Counted from the first letter of the stretch, positions 39,637 through 49,441 are shown. The stretch: 64,000 nucleotides of DNA from Adlercreutzia sp. ZJ141 (GCF_011038965.1 NZ_JAAKEB010000009.1:45655-109654); one strand, 5' to 3'. Translations and numbers: made by a program. Notes: generated from the letters alone by a model not told the origin.

Positions 39637-42123
39637 ATGAAAGTATCTCTGAAATGGCTGTCCGAGTATGTGGACGTGCCTGCTGATATAAAGGCGTTCT
39701 GCGATAAGCTCGATCTTACGGGCACGGGTGTGGAAGGTGTCGAAACGCTTGGTGCCACGTTCGACGGCGTGGTTGTGGGCTTTGTGGAAACCTGTGATCC
39801 GCATCCCGACAGCGACCACATGCACGTGGTTACGGTGAACGTAGGCGGGGCTGAACCCGTGCAGATCGTGTGCGGCGCGCCGAACATTGCTGCGGGAATT
39901 AAGGTGCCGGTGGCTACGGTGGGCGCGGTTTTGCCCGGCGACTTCAAGATCAAGAAGAGCAAGCTGCGTGGACAGGTAAGCTGCGGCATGTGCTGCAGCA
40001 AGCGCGAGCTGGGGCTTGGCACCGACCATGAAGGCATCTGGGTGCTGCCCGATGACGCACCGGTGGGAACGCCGCTTGCCGACTACCTGAAGCTCACCGA
40101 TACGGTGCTCGATCTGGAAATCACGCCAAACCGTCCGGACTGCTTGAGCATGGTTGGCTTCGCGCGCGAAGTGGGCGCCATGTACCAGTGTGCATGGAAG
40201 AGCCCGCTTGCCGAAATGATGGGCGAAGGTGACGCAGGTGGCTTAGGGCTTGATGCGAACGCTGTGCCGGTCGACGTCGATGCGAGCGTGACTATCGAAG
40301 ACCCTGTTCGCTGCCCGCGCTATGCTGGCCGCATCATCCGCGGTTGTAAGGTTGGTCCGAGTCCCGACTGGATGGTCGAGCGCCTGGCGGCCATTGGGCA
40401 GCGTTCCATCAACAACATCGTCGACGTGACGAACTACATTCTGTTCCTGTTCGGGCAGCCGCTGCACGCATTCGACCTTAATGCGCTCAAAGGTGCCGAC
40501 GGCCATGCACACGTGGTGGTGCGTGCTGCGCGTGACGGCGAGGTGCTCACCACGCTCGATGGCGAGAAGCGCACGCTGACCTCCGACATGACTGTCATCG
40601 CTACGCCGGAGCACGGTGCGGTGGCGTTGGCGGGCGTTATGGGTGGTTTGGACACCGAGGTTACCGACGAAACGTGCGACATCTTCCTTGAAGCTGCAAC
40701 CTTCGAGGCGGGTCGCACCAGCCGCACCAGCCGCAACCTCGGGCTTATTTCTGAAAGCTCCATGCGCTACGAGCGCGGTGTTGACGATCATGGCATTGAT
40801 GCTCGTTCGGCTGCTGCAGCGCGTCTCATTGCCGAGGTGTCGGGTGGCACCATCAGCTGTGCGAGCGGAAACGATGCAGGCATCATCGACGAATGGCCTG
40901 CGCCTTCGCCCGTACGCGAGCTTGTTTTCCGCATTCCGCGTTTCCAGGACATGATGGGTGCCGCTATTCCTCGCGACTTTATTGTTGACATTCTGCAGCG
41001 TTTGGGATGCGAGGTTTCCGACACCGCAGACGCCGACGTGCTTGCAGTTGTGGCCCCCACGTTCCGCCCCGACCTCGAGCGCGAGATCGACCTCTACGAA
41101 GAGGTACTGCGACTCTACGGCATGGATCGCATTCCGCCTACGCTGCCGGGTGGCCGCGAGCGCGTGGGAGTGCGCACCGACGAACAGCAGAAACTGGCGG
41201 TTGTGGGCAACGTGCTGCGGGCGAGTGGCATGAATGAAACAATGACCTATTCGTTCGCCGAGCCGGGTGACATCGCCCGCTTGCGCATGAGCGAGCAGGG
41301 GCTGGGGTTGCCTGTTGAGCTACTGAATCCGCTGAATGCCGATCAGTCCGTCATGCGTCAGAGCATTGTTCCGGGCCTTTTGCGCAGTGTTGCGTACAAT
41401 CAGAGTCACGGCGTGAAGAACGTGCAGCTCTACGAGATTGGCCTGGTGTTTTCTGCCACCGACGGCAAGAAGAAGCCGAAGGAGCGCAAGAAGCTTGCAG
41501 GCGTGTTGGCAGGTGCTATGGGTGACGCATCGTGGAACAACACTCCAGCTGCGTTTGACTTCTTCGACGGCAAGGGCGTTGTGGAAAACCTCGCGCGCGA
41601 GTTGGCACTGCCGAAACTGCGTTTCAAGGCGATGTCGTCCGATGACGCTCCACATTTGCAGCCGGGACGCGCCGCCGAGGTGCTTTCGGGTGGCACGTCG
41701 CTTGGGTGGGTTGGCGAAATCCATCCGCTTGCCGTTGCTAACTTCGAAGCGCAGGCGCCGGTGGTCGCTTTCGAGCTTGATGTTCATGCGCTTGTGAAGG
41801 CTTCTTGCCCTGCGCGTCCGTATGTCGACGTGCCCACGTTCCCCGCGGTTGCCATCGACCAGGCATTCGTGGTGGACGAATCGGTTACGCATGAGCGAAT
41901 GACGCAGGTTATGACCAGCGCCGGCGGCAAGCTGCTGGAAAGCGTTCAGTTGTTCGACGTGTATCGCGACGCCGAACGCGTGGGCGCGGGCAAAAAGTCC
42001 ATGGCCTACGCGCTTACGTATCGCGCGGCCGATCGCACGCTCACGAGTGAGGAAGTGGAGCGCGCGCACGCTAAGCTGGTGCAAAAGGTGTGTGGCGCGA
42101 CGAAGGCCGAGGTCCGCGGCTAG
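39637..42123 (+). CDS. pheT: Phenylalanine-tRNA ligase beta subunit
   Basis: 828 residues from ATG 39637; earlier in-frame codons lie in the repeat region and lack a site. Order: B1 start VSLKWLSEYVDVPADIKAFC, the tRNA-binding OB domain B2 (about 40-150), the editing domain B3/B4 (about 210-405), B5 (about 405-480), the inactive synthetase-like core B6/B7 and the C-terminal ferredoxin-fold anticodon-binding domain (about 735-828). It pairs with PheS; the editing site clears mischarged tyrosine. The 253-base gap from pheS is unusual for this pair and is filled by the repeat. Confidence 0.96.
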   Translation: MKVSLKWLSEYVDVPADIKAFCDKLDLTGTGVEGVETLGATFDGVVVGFVETCDPHPDSDHMHVVTVNVGGAEPVQIVCGAPNIAAGIKVPVATVGAVLPGDFKIKKSKLRGQVSCGMCCSKRELGLGTDHEGIWVLPDDAPVGTPLADYLKLTDTVLDLEITPNRPDCLSMVGFAREVGAMYQCAWKSPLAEMMGEGDAGGLGLDANAVPVDVDASVTIEDPVRCPRYAGRIIRGCKVGPSPDWMVERLAAIGQRSINNIVDVTNYILFLFGQPLHAFDLNALKGADGHAHVVVRAARDGEVLTTLDGEKRTLTSDMTVIATPEHGAVALAGVMGGLDTEVTDETCDIFLEAATFEAGRTSRTSRNLGLISESSMRYERGVDDHGIDARSAAAARLIAEVSGGTISCASGNDAGIIDEWPAPSPVRELVFRIPRFQDMMGAAIPRDFIVDILQRLGCEVSDTADADVLAVVAPTFRPDLEREIDLYEEVLRLYGMDRIPPTLPGGRERVGVRTDEQQKLAVVGNVLRASGMNETMTYSFAEPGDIARLRMSEQGLGLPVELLNPLNADQSVMRQSIVPGLLRSVAYNQSHGVKNVQLYEIGLVFSATDGKKKPKERKKLAGVLAGAMGDASWNNTPAAFDFFDGKGVVENLARELALPKLRFKAMSSDDAPHLQPGRAAEVLSGGTSLGWVGEIHPLAVANFEAQAPVVAFELDVHALVKASCPARPYVDVPTFPAVAIDQAFVVDESVTHERMTQVMTSAGGKLLESVQLFDVYRDAERVGAGKKSMAYALTYRAADRTLTSEEVERAHAKLVQKVCGATKAEVRG

Positions 42124-42239
42124 CAACGGGTGACAAGCGATGAATGCGCACGTGGGTGCTGAAGGGGCTGTTTGCAACAGCCCCGCTTCACCGAGTGTCG
42201 AAACGTCGCGTGAAAGAAAACAACCCAAAGGGGGAAAGC

Positions 42240-42860
42240 ATGAAGGTTTTGATGTTTAACGGTAGCCCGCGTCCGAAATCGAACACGGGTGTGGCGCTTG
42301 CCGAGATCGCGGGCGTACTGAACGCTCAGGGAATCGAGACGGAAGTCATAAACGTGGGTGTAAAGCCGGTGCGTGGCTGCATTGCGTGTGGCAAGTGTGC
42401 AAGCAGCGGTCGCTGTGTGTTCGACGATGTGGTAAACGATGCGCTTGCGAAGCTCGAGGATGCCGACGGCTATGTGTTCGGCACGCCGGTGTACTACGCA
42501 TCCCCGAATGGCAACATGGTTTCGTTTATGGATCGGCTGTTTTTTGCAGGTGGTGCCAAGATGGCATACAAACCGGCCGCTTGCGTTGCGGTGGCACGCC
42601 GCGCAGGATGCACGACCAGCTACGATATGATGAACAAGTACATTGGTATCAATAATATGATCATGGTGCCCTCTTCGTACTGGAACGATTGCTTTGGTCG
42701 CTTGCCTGGTGAAGCCGCACAGGACGAAGAGGGCCTAAGCGTCATGCGGGGTATTGGTGTGAACATGGCGTGGTTGCTGAAGCTGCTCGAGTTGGGTCGC
42801 GAAAACGGCCTTCCTGCGCCAACGCCCGAGCCGAAAGCGTTGTTTAGCTTCATTCGATAG
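42240..42860 (+). CDS. NADPH-dependent FMN reductase / flavodoxin-fold protein
   Basis: 206 residues from the ATG after GGGGGAAAG. The N-terminal FMN phosphate loop reads MKVLMFNGSPRPKSNTGVAL. A CxxCxKC-like cluster (GCIACGKCASSGRC, about 48-61) follows, then GTPVYYASPNGNMVSFMDR around the flavin. This is the iron-sulfur-flavoprotein/NADPH:quinone-type family often duplicated in anaerobic gut actinobacteria. Substrate unknown. It stands as a single gene between pheT and map. Confidence 0.88.
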   Translation: MKVLMFNGSPRPKSNTGVALAEIAGVLNAQGIETEVINVGVKPVRGCIACGKCASSGRCVFDDVVNDALAKLEDADGYVFGTPVYYASPNGNMVSFMDRLFFAGGAKMAYKPAACVAVARRAGCTTSYDMMNKYIGINNMIMVPSSYWNDCFGRLPGEAAQDEEGLSVMRGIGVNMAWLLKLLELGRENGLPAPTPEPKALFSFIR

Positions 42861-43007
42861 CTTATGAAAGTATGCTTAGCCTAACTGTGCGCGCGTATGA
42901 AAGGCGGTACAATGAGGCAAACCGAACCCACGCGCCCGGGAAGTCCTAGGCGCGATCGGGTTGCGCTTCGCAACGTAGCCCGAGCAGCGATCAGAAGGGT
43001 GATTCCC

Positions 43008-43892
43008 ATGTACGATAGGTTGCCGGTTCCCGGTCGCAACGACGAATGCTGGTGCGGTAGCGGGAAAAAGTACAAAAAGTGCCACCACGATTTCGATGAG
43101 CGACTGCAAGACCTCTACAGCCGCGGTTTCGAAGTCCCCAGCCGCGATTTGCTGAAGATGCCCGCCGATATCGAAGCGCTCAAGCGCAGTGCGGAAATCA
43201 ACCGCGGTGTGCTTGACCTGGTGGGCGAACGCATCAAGGCGGGGGTTTCCACCGAGGAAATCGACCAGTGGATTTACGACTACACCGTTGAACATGGTGG
43301 CACGCCGGCTGACCTGAACTACGAGGGCTATCCGAAAAGCGTGTGTACGTCCATCAACGAAGTGGTGTGTCACGGAATTCCCTGCAAAGAAGACGTGTTG
43401 CAAGAGGGCGACATCGTTAACGTCGACTGCTCTACCATCCTTAACGGCTACTACAGTGATTCGTCGCGCATGTTTTGTATCGGCGAGGTGTCCGACGAGG
43501 CTCGCCGTCTCGTTGAGGAAACCAAGCGCGCTATGGAGGCGGGTATCGCCGCCGTGAAACCCTGGGGCTTCTTAGGCGACGTGAGCGAGGCTGTGCAGAA
43601 GCACGCTGAAAAGTGCGGCTTCTCGGTGGTGCGCGAGTTTGGTGGGCACGGGATTGGTTTCGAGTTCCACGAAGACCCGTTCGTCAGTCACGTGGGTCGC
43701 TCTGGTACGGGCATGGTGCTTGTGCCGGGCATGGTGTTTACCATCGAACCCATGATCAATGCTGGCAAGCACGATATCGATATGTCCGATCCGAACGGCT
43801 GGACTGTGCGAACGAAGGATCGCAGCTTGTCGGCGCAATGGGAGGTTCAGCTGGTGGTGACCGAAGACGGCTGTGAGCTTATATCCTGGTAG
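43008..43892 (+). CDS. map: Methionine aminopeptidase with N-terminal SEC-C zinc motif
   Basis: 294 residues from ATG 43008 after AGAAGGG; in-frame starts at 42897 and 42912 would add a basic tail. Residues about 8-25 are a SEC-C motif (NDECWCGSGKKYKKCH), a zinc site that in SecA binds ribosomes or SecB. The peptidase follows: VCHGIP (His), NVDCST and GYYSDSSRMF (Asp pair), EFGGHGIGFEFHEDP (His), VFTIEPM (Glu) and QWEVQLVVTEDG (Glu), the full type I metal set. It removes initiator methionine from new proteins; the SEC-C motif probably recruits it to the ribosome. Confidence 0.94.
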   Translation: MYDRLPVPGRNDECWCGSGKKYKKCHHDFDERLQDLYSRGFEVPSRDLLKMPADIEALKRSAEINRGVLDLVGERIKAGVSTEEIDQWIYDYTVEHGGTPADLNYEGYPKSVCTSINEVVCHGIPCKEDVLQEGDIVNVDCSTILNGYYSDSSRMFCIGEVSDEARRLVEETKRAMEAGIAAVKPWGFLGDVSEAVQKHAEKCGFSVVREFGGHGIGFEFHEDPFVSHVGRSGTGMVLVPGMVFTIEPMINAGKHDIDMSDPNGWTVRTKDRSLSAQWEVQLVVTEDGCELISW

Positions 43893-43985
43893 CACGCGCC
43901 ATCGGCGGTGCGCGCCGCCGATGGCGCGTGCCGTGCGCTCTGTTGATTGCGCACCGCGCGTACGAAAACGACGAAGGGGGAAGCT

Positions 43986-44444
43986 ATGAAAACGAGGGCT
44001 GATAAGGCCGAAGAGCTATTCAAACAGGGATATAACTGCTGTCAGTCGGTGTTTGGTGCGTTTTGTGACGTGGCGGGAATGAACCTTAATCAGGCGGTGC
44101 GCTTTGCAAGCGCGTTTGGTGCAGGGTTTGGCAAGCTGCGGGAAGTGTGCGGGGCCGTATCGGGTATGACGCTCGTCATCGGGTGCATGGATGGCTACGA
44201 CAACCCTGCCGAAAAGGAAGGTAAGGTTGCCTTATACGGAACCACCCAACAGTTGATCGGCGAGTTTACCGCACGGCAAGGCTCATACGTGTGTCGCGAG
44301 ATGCTGGGGCTTGAGCCAGGTGAAGACCTTGCCGAACCGGCGGTGCGCACGGATGACTACTACGCCAGCAGGCCGTGTTTGTCCGCTGTGCGCGATGCGG
44401 CCGACATCGTGCAGCGCCACTACGGCATAGCCGACATCGAATAG
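43986..44444 (+). CDS. C_GCAxxG_C_C family redox-type protein
   Basis: 152 residues, ATG after GAAGGGGGAAG. The family pattern is present: GYNCCQSVFGAFCD near 15-28, FGAGFGKLREVCGAVSGMTL near 45-64 (the GCAxxG-like core reads V-C-G-A-V-S-G) and late cysteines in YVCREMLG and SRPCLSAVRDA. These small cysteine-rich proteins may be exported or redox active in anaerobes; their role is not established. It stands alone and ends ahead of a strong hairpin. Confidence 0.88.
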   Translation: MKTRADKAEELFKQGYNCCQSVFGAFCDVAGMNLNQAVRFASAFGAGFGKLREVCGAVSGMTLVIGCMDGYDNPAEKEGKVALYGTTQQLIGEFTARQGSYVCREMLGLEPGEDLAEPAVRTDDYYASRPCLSAVRDAADIVQRHYGIADIE

Positions 44445-44551
44445 CGCGAATCGGCTGGACAATCAGTTGCGCTTGGATTGCGGCTTGATCACCGTCTTTT
44501 GCTGTTTTGCTATCCTATCGTCTTCGCTTCGGCATAAACGTTAGACAAATA

Positions 44552-44593
44552 CGAGGAAGGCGAACTTAGCTTTCGCTAAGTTCGCCTTCCTCG
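44552..44593. terminator. Strong hairpin between convergent genes
   Basis: Perfect 19-bp stem CGAGGAAGGCGAACTTAGC (44552-44570) with its complement at 44575-44593, loop TTTC. T-runs are weak on both sides (TATTTGT on the minus strand), but the position between convergent genes fits a two-way terminator. Confidence 0.65.
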
Positions 44594-44623
44594 ATTAAAG
44601 GAGCACTCGTGTTCGGTGCTTCC

Positions 44624-45043
44624 TTAGTCGGCAACCTCTACAAGGGTGATCTCGAAGTTGAGGTCTTTGCCGGCAAGTTCGTGGTTCAAATCAACCGTGA
44701 TAATGCCATCTTTAAGCGTTGCCGCGATCGGCTGTCCCATGGGTCCGCTCAAGAAGAAGCGCTGCCCATCCTGCAGCTGATCGGCTCCTTGTACCTGTGC
44801 GGCGGGAATGTGCTGAACTTTTGCTGGGTCGTATTCGCCGTACGCATCAGCTGCGGCAATGTGCACGGTTTTCGTCTCGCCGACAGTCATGTCTTTAACA
44901 GCTGCGTCGAATCCCTTAATCATCTGTCCTGCCATGCAGGTAAACTCGATGGGTTCGCCGCGGTCGAGCGACGAATCGAACTTCGTCCCATCGTCAAGCG
45001 TGCCGGTGTAGTGCGCCTTGACCTTCTTGCCCTCATTGCTCAT
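44624..45043 (-). CDS. FKBP-type peptidyl-prolyl isomerase (SlyD-like)
   Basis: 139 residues from the ATG seven bases after AAGGAG. The FKBP core reads VKAHYTGTLDDGTKFDSSLD, then GEPIEFTCMAGQMIKGFDAA and the C-terminal VDLNHELAGKDLNFEITLVE. The layout, with a segment between about residues 65 and 115 inserted into the FKBP fold, is that of SlyD-type chaperone isomerases, without the His-rich metal tail of E. coli SlyD. It speeds proline isomerisation in folding proteins. It is not closely linked to its neighbours. Confidence 0.93.
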   Translation of the reverse strand: MSNEGKKVKAHYTGTLDDGTKFDSSLDRGEPIEFTCMAGQMIKGFDAAVKDMTVGETKTVHIAAADAYGEYDPAKVQHIPAAQVQGADQLQDGQRFFLSGPMGQPIAATLKDGIITVDLNHELAGKDLNFEITLVEVAD

Positions 45044-45183
45044 GAACGGCTCCTTCTGCGCGGTGATCGCGTTCGTTTCGCACGCGACAATGCGCAACGT
45101 GTGATTGATGCGCACCCAGTCTAGCGCAGATTTCGCACTTCAAGCAGCGTGGCATCGAAATTCAGCGCTTTCGCCACGGCTCC

Positions 45184-46542
45184 TTAATTTGTTCGCTGCT
45201 CAACTTCGTGCACCGAGCTGTCGGCGCGCAGAAAGCCTGTTCGCTCGGTAATGTCGGCAAGTGTTGTGCGCGCTTCGACAAGGGTCTCCAACGGTTCGAT
45301 GACCTCACGTTCGTCGTCAGGTAAGCCGGCGTGTGCGATAGCGAGCAAGTCGTCGCAGATATCGGCCACGCAGCTTCCGTACACACGCGCTTTATAGCCG
45401 TGTGTCATTAGCTCGTGCTTTGCACACACGACGTCTTCCTCGGTTGGTTCTCCTATAAGCTGCTCAAGTGCGCGAAGGCTGTGCTCGTTGTAGAATAGCC
45501 CCTTAATCAGGGCGGCGTATGCTATTGCGTAGGGCACAGGCATGGTGTCCGCAGGCCTGATCTCGATGTAGGTTTTCAGGCGCACGTCGGTGAAAAACAT
45601 CGACAGCGCATGCTCCACATCGGCGCGCTCCATGGTTCGTGTTGCGTAGATATCACCGAACGTGCGCGCGTCGGCTACCCATTCGTGTGTGGCAGGGTCT
45701 TGTACGAGGATGGCTGGCGTGTCTAGGATGTAGGCGGCGTATGCTTCAAGCGTGAACGACGTTGATAGCGCGCCGGGTACAATGCCGCAGCGGTCGGCGT
45801 CCATGTGGTTCCAAATGTGTGTGCGTACAAGCTTTTTCGTGCGCGGAACACCTTCAAATACCGGTGAGTTGTCGCAGATAAGCGACAGCACCGGCACAAT
45901 TGTACACGCGAGTCGCAGTTTGCGCAGGCAGTCATCAACGCTTATGTAATCGATAGATACTTGGGTCGATGCGCTGCCGCGCATCATGCATGGGCCGCAT
46001 GTGTCGGTGGCACTCAAGTACGTGTTCATCAGCTCATAGCGGCGTTTGGGAATGAGCTCTAAGTCAAGCGCGCGTGCCGTGGGATGATATCCCGTTGCCA
46101 GCGCTTGTGCGCCAATGCGCGTAAGTTCACGGTCAAGCGTCGCTTCGAAGTTGTCGAAAACGTCGCGCGCCCGATGCAGATCAGCAAATGGTCCCGCGGA
46201 CAACTCAATCTGCGCCGCCGGCTCGATGGTGATACTTTCGCCTGCGCGCGCGACGCCTAAAATGTCACCCGCATCGTCGCGAGTGATGCTGGGGTAGTCT
46301 TTCGACAGGGCTTCGAGTACGCTTGCCACACCGGCATCACCGCTGTACGGCACGGGGGACAGGTCGTGCCGCACGATGGTGTGCTCAAGCTCAATACCGA
46401 CGTTTCCCAGCGTTTCATGCGGCTTGATGCCGCTTTCAAAGTAGCTGACGATGGCGCGAATGTTGTCCTCGCGCGCGGGTTGGCTCGTCGCGTTGGCCGG
46501 TTGGTTCGGCGTGTTCGGTGCCGTGCTACGTTGCGATATCAT
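45184..46542 (-). CDS. gshA: Glutamate-cysteine ligase, GCS2 (plant-type) family
   Basis: 452 residues from ATG 46542 after GGAAAGAGA; two earlier in-frame starts (46557, 46620) look less likely. Family features: VGIELEHTIVRHDL, the substrate loop ESITIEPAAQIELSAGPFAD (near 105-124), RYELMNTYLS and the MMRGSASTQVSIDY segment. These align with GCS2/EgtA-type ligases joining glutamate and cysteine by a gamma bond. No gshB or ergothioneine genes are nearby, so the product may be gamma-glutamylcysteine itself or the next step may be encoded elsewhere. Substrate is inferred. Confidence 0.8.
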   Translation of the reverse strand: MISQRSTAPNTPNQPANATSQPAREDNIRAIVSYFESGIKPHETLGNVGIELEHTIVRHDLSPVPYSGDAGVASVLEALSKDYPSITRDDAGDILGVARAGESITIEPAAQIELSAGPFADLHRARDVFDNFEATLDRELTRIGAQALATGYHPTARALDLELIPKRRYELMNTYLSATDTCGPCMMRGSASTQVSIDYISVDDCLRKLRLACTIVPVLSLICDNSPVFEGVPRTKKLVRTHIWNHMDADRCGIVPGALSTSFTLEAYAAYILDTPAILVQDPATHEWVADARTFGDIYATRTMERADVEHALSMFFTDVRLKTYIEIRPADTMPVPYAIAYAALIKGLFYNEHSLRALEQLIGEPTEEDVVCAKHELMTHGYKARVYGSCVADICDDLLAIAHAGLPDDEREVIEPLETLVEARTTLADITERTGFLRADSSVHEVEQRTN

Positions 46543-46971
46543 GCCGTCTCTTTCCATGCGCAGGTGCGCATTCGGTGCGCGATAGTTGTTTTGGCACATG
46601 GTACTGCAATAGCGTCTCAAACCGCATTGCCGTGCGCTCGTTTTTTCTTGAAGGTTACGCTATCGTAACCAAGCGCGCCCGCTTTCGGTTTCGTGCGGGT
46701 GCGCAGCTCGTGCGGCGCGGGCGAGGGGCATTGCGGATGCAGCTGGTATGTGGCTGATGTGACATTCACGGCGAAATGAAAGCAATTCCGCTGTTTATTT
46801 CGCTTCAACTTCTTGTGAACCTGCATATTCAGCCGTAAGATATACGAGTCTTGCGTCGCGTTTGTTTTTGTGCAATCGCCCAAAATCAAACGAAGCGCAC
46901 GTTGAAAGAAGCGTGTGGCGATGCAGTTGGGCGCGCTTGGCGTGCGCGCCATGAGAGACAGGAGAGCCATT
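46543..46971. other. Divergent intergenic region between gshA and argC
   Basis: About 430 bases without a supported gene. Near its argC end lies an ARG-box-like stretch TGTGAACCTGCATATTCA (46815-46832) overlapping likely promoter sequence (TAAGAT/TATACG at 46836-46846). A shorter TGTGACATTCA occurs near 46757. Either could be read by the ArgR encoded at 51775; the matches are partial. Confidence 0.4.
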
Positions 46972-48039
46972 ATGTCCATTACCACGGGTATTGTGGGGGC
47001 TGCCGGTTTTGCAGGGGTTGAGCTAACGCGCGTGGCGCTTCGGCACCCCGACTTGCAGCTTACTGTCGTTACGTCGAATGAGCTTGCGGGCGTGCGCGTC
47101 GCCGACGAGTACCCGGCGTTTCTCGGGGTAACCGATCTTGCGTATACCACGCATGACGACCCAAAGCTCGATGAATGCGAGCTTGTGTTTCTTGCCGTTC
47201 CTCATACGGCGGCGCTTGCCATGGCACCCCGCTTGGTTGCCCGCGGGGCAGTGGTTATCGATCTTTCCGCCGACTTCCGACTGAAAGACCCTGCAGTCTA
47301 CGAGCAGTGGTACAAGACCCCTCACACCGCAACGGATCTGCTCGCTCAGGCGGCCTTTGGTCTGCCCGAACTGTTCCCTGATGACTTGGCGCGCGTTGCG
47401 GCGCGCAGGGCACAGGGCGAAGGTGTGCTGGTGGGGTGCGCGGGATGCTATCCGACAGCCACGTCGCTTGCGGCCGCACCGGCTATTCGTGCGGGCATGC
47501 TGGCGGATGCTGGCGCTGTGGTGGTTGACGCCATTTCAGGTGTCACCGGTGCGGGCAAGAAGGCAACCGCGCGCACCCATTACTGCTTTGCCGACGAAAA
47601 CCTCGAAGCGTACGGTGTTGCAACGCACAGGCACACCCCCGAGATCGAGCAGATTTTAGGGATCGAGGGCAGGCTTGTGTTCACACCGCATTTGGCCCCG
47701 CTCAATCGCGGGCTGCTGTCTACGGTGAACATTCCGCTGGCGTCGGGCGCCCCCCGAACCACCGAGGAAGCGGTCGAGGTGTATAGCGAGTTCTACCGCA
47801 ACAGTGCGTTCGTGCGTGTGTTACCGGCGGGGAAGATGCCGAAAACCTCTTCGGTGGCGGGGTCGAACTACGCGCACATTGGTGTGGCCGTAAACGATCG
47901 CGCTGGCGTGCTCATTGCAGTCGGGGCTATCGACAATATCGGGAAAGGCGCTGCCGATCAGGCGATGCAGTGCGCAAACATCGTTTTGGGCCTTCCCGAA
48001 ACGTGCGCGCTCGCGCCAGTTGCCGTGCCGGTTGGGTAG
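46972..48039 (+). CDS. argC: N-acetyl-gamma-glutamyl-phosphate reductase
   Basis: 355 residues from ATG 46972 after ACAGGAGAG. The NADP-binding start reads TGIVGAAGFAGVELTRVALR, and the active-site cysteine is in VGCAGCYPTATSLA (Cys near 160) with the His-bearing THRHTPEIEQIL near 218. It carries out the third step of ornithine/arginine synthesis. It opens the operon argC-argJ-argB-argD-argR. Control by ArgR is likely from the operon content and the ARG-box-like site upstream. Confidence 0.95.
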   Translation: MSITTGIVGAAGFAGVELTRVALRHPDLQLTVVTSNELAGVRVADEYPAFLGVTDLAYTTHDDPKLDECELVFLAVPHTAALAMAPRLVARGAVVIDLSADFRLKDPAVYEQWYKTPHTATDLLAQAAFGLPELFPDDLARVAARRAQGEGVLVGCAGCYPTATSLAAAPAIRAGMLADAGAVVVDAISGVTGAGKKATARTHYCFADENLEAYGVATHRHTPEIEQILGIEGRLVFTPHLAPLNRGLLSTVNIPLASGAPRTTEEAVEVYSEFYRNSAFVRVLPAGKMPKTSSVAGSNYAHIGVAVNDRAGVLIAVGAIDNIGKGAADQAMQCANIVLGLPETCALAPVAVPVG

Positions 48040-48121
48040 CACTTGGAAATGATGCGTGTCGAGAAATCGGGCGCACGCGGTTTATGGCGGATGTCGTAAA
48101 TCGCAGTAAGGAGAGGATTGC

Positions 48122-49441
48122 ATGGCCGAACAAAACGCGAATCAGACAACGGAGCAGGTTGCCCCGCTTCGCCTTGGCCGTAGCGTCAAAGCCGATTCCG
48201 CCATCGAGTATATCGAAGGAGGAGCAACCTCAGCGCAGGGCTTTCGGGCATGCGGCGTGCATGCCGGCTTCCGTAAAGACCCGCAGCGTCTTGACATGGC
48301 CTTGCTGGTTGCCGACGAGCCATGCGCGTGTGCGGGCGTGTTCACTACAAACGTGTTCTGTTCCGCACCTGTTATCGTTTGCCGCGAGCAACTTGGAAAC
48401 GTAGGGTATGGAACCGCTCGCGCTTTGGTGGTAAATTCCGGCAACGCGAATGCAGCTACCGGTGAGCCCGGGTTGCAAGCCGCGCGCGAATCCGCGCGCA
48501 TCGTGGGAGATGCGGTTGGGTGCCCAGCGTCCGAGGTCATGGTGGCTTCCACTGGCGTCATTGGCGTGCATTTGCCGCTCGAGCCGTTCCGTGTGGCCGT
48601 GCCCGATGCTGTGCGTGTGCTTTCTACCGAGGGCGGCGCTCAGGCGGCGCGTGCCATTATGACCACCGACACCGTTGCGAAAGAGGCAGCGGTGCGCTTT
48701 TCCGGTGATGACATTGGTTACGAGAGTTGCACGTTCACTGTGGGCGGCATGGCGAAGGGCTCGGGCATGATCATGCCCAACATGGCCACCATGATATCGG
48801 CCATCACTACCGACGCACCTGTGTCTCCCGATGCACTGCATGAAGCGCTCGTTGAAGCGGCGAATGTGAGCTTTAACAAGGTGACGGTTGACTCCGACAC
48901 CTCCACCAACGATTCGTGCTACGTGCTGGCAAGTGGCGCCGCTGCTCCCGCCGGTGCTGCCCCTATCACCATTGGTTCACCGGCGCTTTGCCGCTTCAAG
49001 CAAGCCCTTATTGCCGTATGCGAGAGCCTGGCGCGCCAAATGGCTGCCGACGGCGAGGGCGCAACCAAGCTTGTTACCGTGAACCTAGCGGGTGCGGCAA
49101 CCCCAGCAGATGCCGATCTGGCTGCTCGTGCCGTTGCAAATTCCCCGCTGGTGAAAACCGCCATTTGTGGGCACGACGCCAACTGGGGGCGCATTGCTGC
49201 CGCCATCGGCAAGTCGGGTGCGGTCTTCCGCCAGGAAAACGCTTCCATCGACATCATGGGCATGCCCGTGTGTAGACGCGGTTTGACCGTCGCCTTCGAC
49301 GAAGACGAAGCGCTTCGCCGATTCGAAGACCCCGAAATCGTACTAGACGTCGACCTGGGCGAAGGTTCGTGCGAAACCACCATCTGGACGTGCGATTTCA
49401 CGCATGAGTACATTACGATCAATGGAGATTACCGTTCATGA
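48122..49441 (+). CDS. argJ: Glutamate N-acetyltransferase / ornithine acetyltransferase
   Basis: 439 residues, ATG after AAGGAGAGG. The self-cleavage motif is PNMATM; the chain should split between Ala222 and Thr223, making Thr223 the N-terminal nucleophile of the beta chain. Other features are GGATSAQGFRACGVHAGFR, LVVNSGNANAATG and the closing HEYITINGDYRS. It recycles the acetyl group from N-acetylornithine to glutamate, so no argE is needed. Whether it also uses acetyl-CoA (bifunctional form) cannot be told from sequence. It overlaps argB by four bases. Confidence 0.95.
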   Translation: MAEQNANQTTEQVAPLRLGRSVKADSAIEYIEGGATSAQGFRACGVHAGFRKDPQRLDMALLVADEPCACAGVFTTNVFCSAPVIVCREQLGNVGYGTARALVVNSGNANAATGEPGLQAARESARIVGDAVGCPASEVMVASTGVIGVHLPLEPFRVAVPDAVRVLSTEGGAQAARAIMTTDTVAKEAAVRFSGDDIGYESCTFTVGGMAKGSGMIMPNMATMISAITTDAPVSPDALHEALVEAANVSFNKVTVDSDTSTNDSCYVLASGAAAPAGAAPITIGSPALCRFKQALIAVCESLARQMAADGEGATKLVTVNLAGAATPADADLAARAVANSPLVKTAICGHDANWGRIAAAIGKSGAVFRQENASIDIMGMPVCRRGLTVAFDEDEALRRFEDPEIVLDVDLGEGSCETTIWTCDFTHEYITINGDYRS

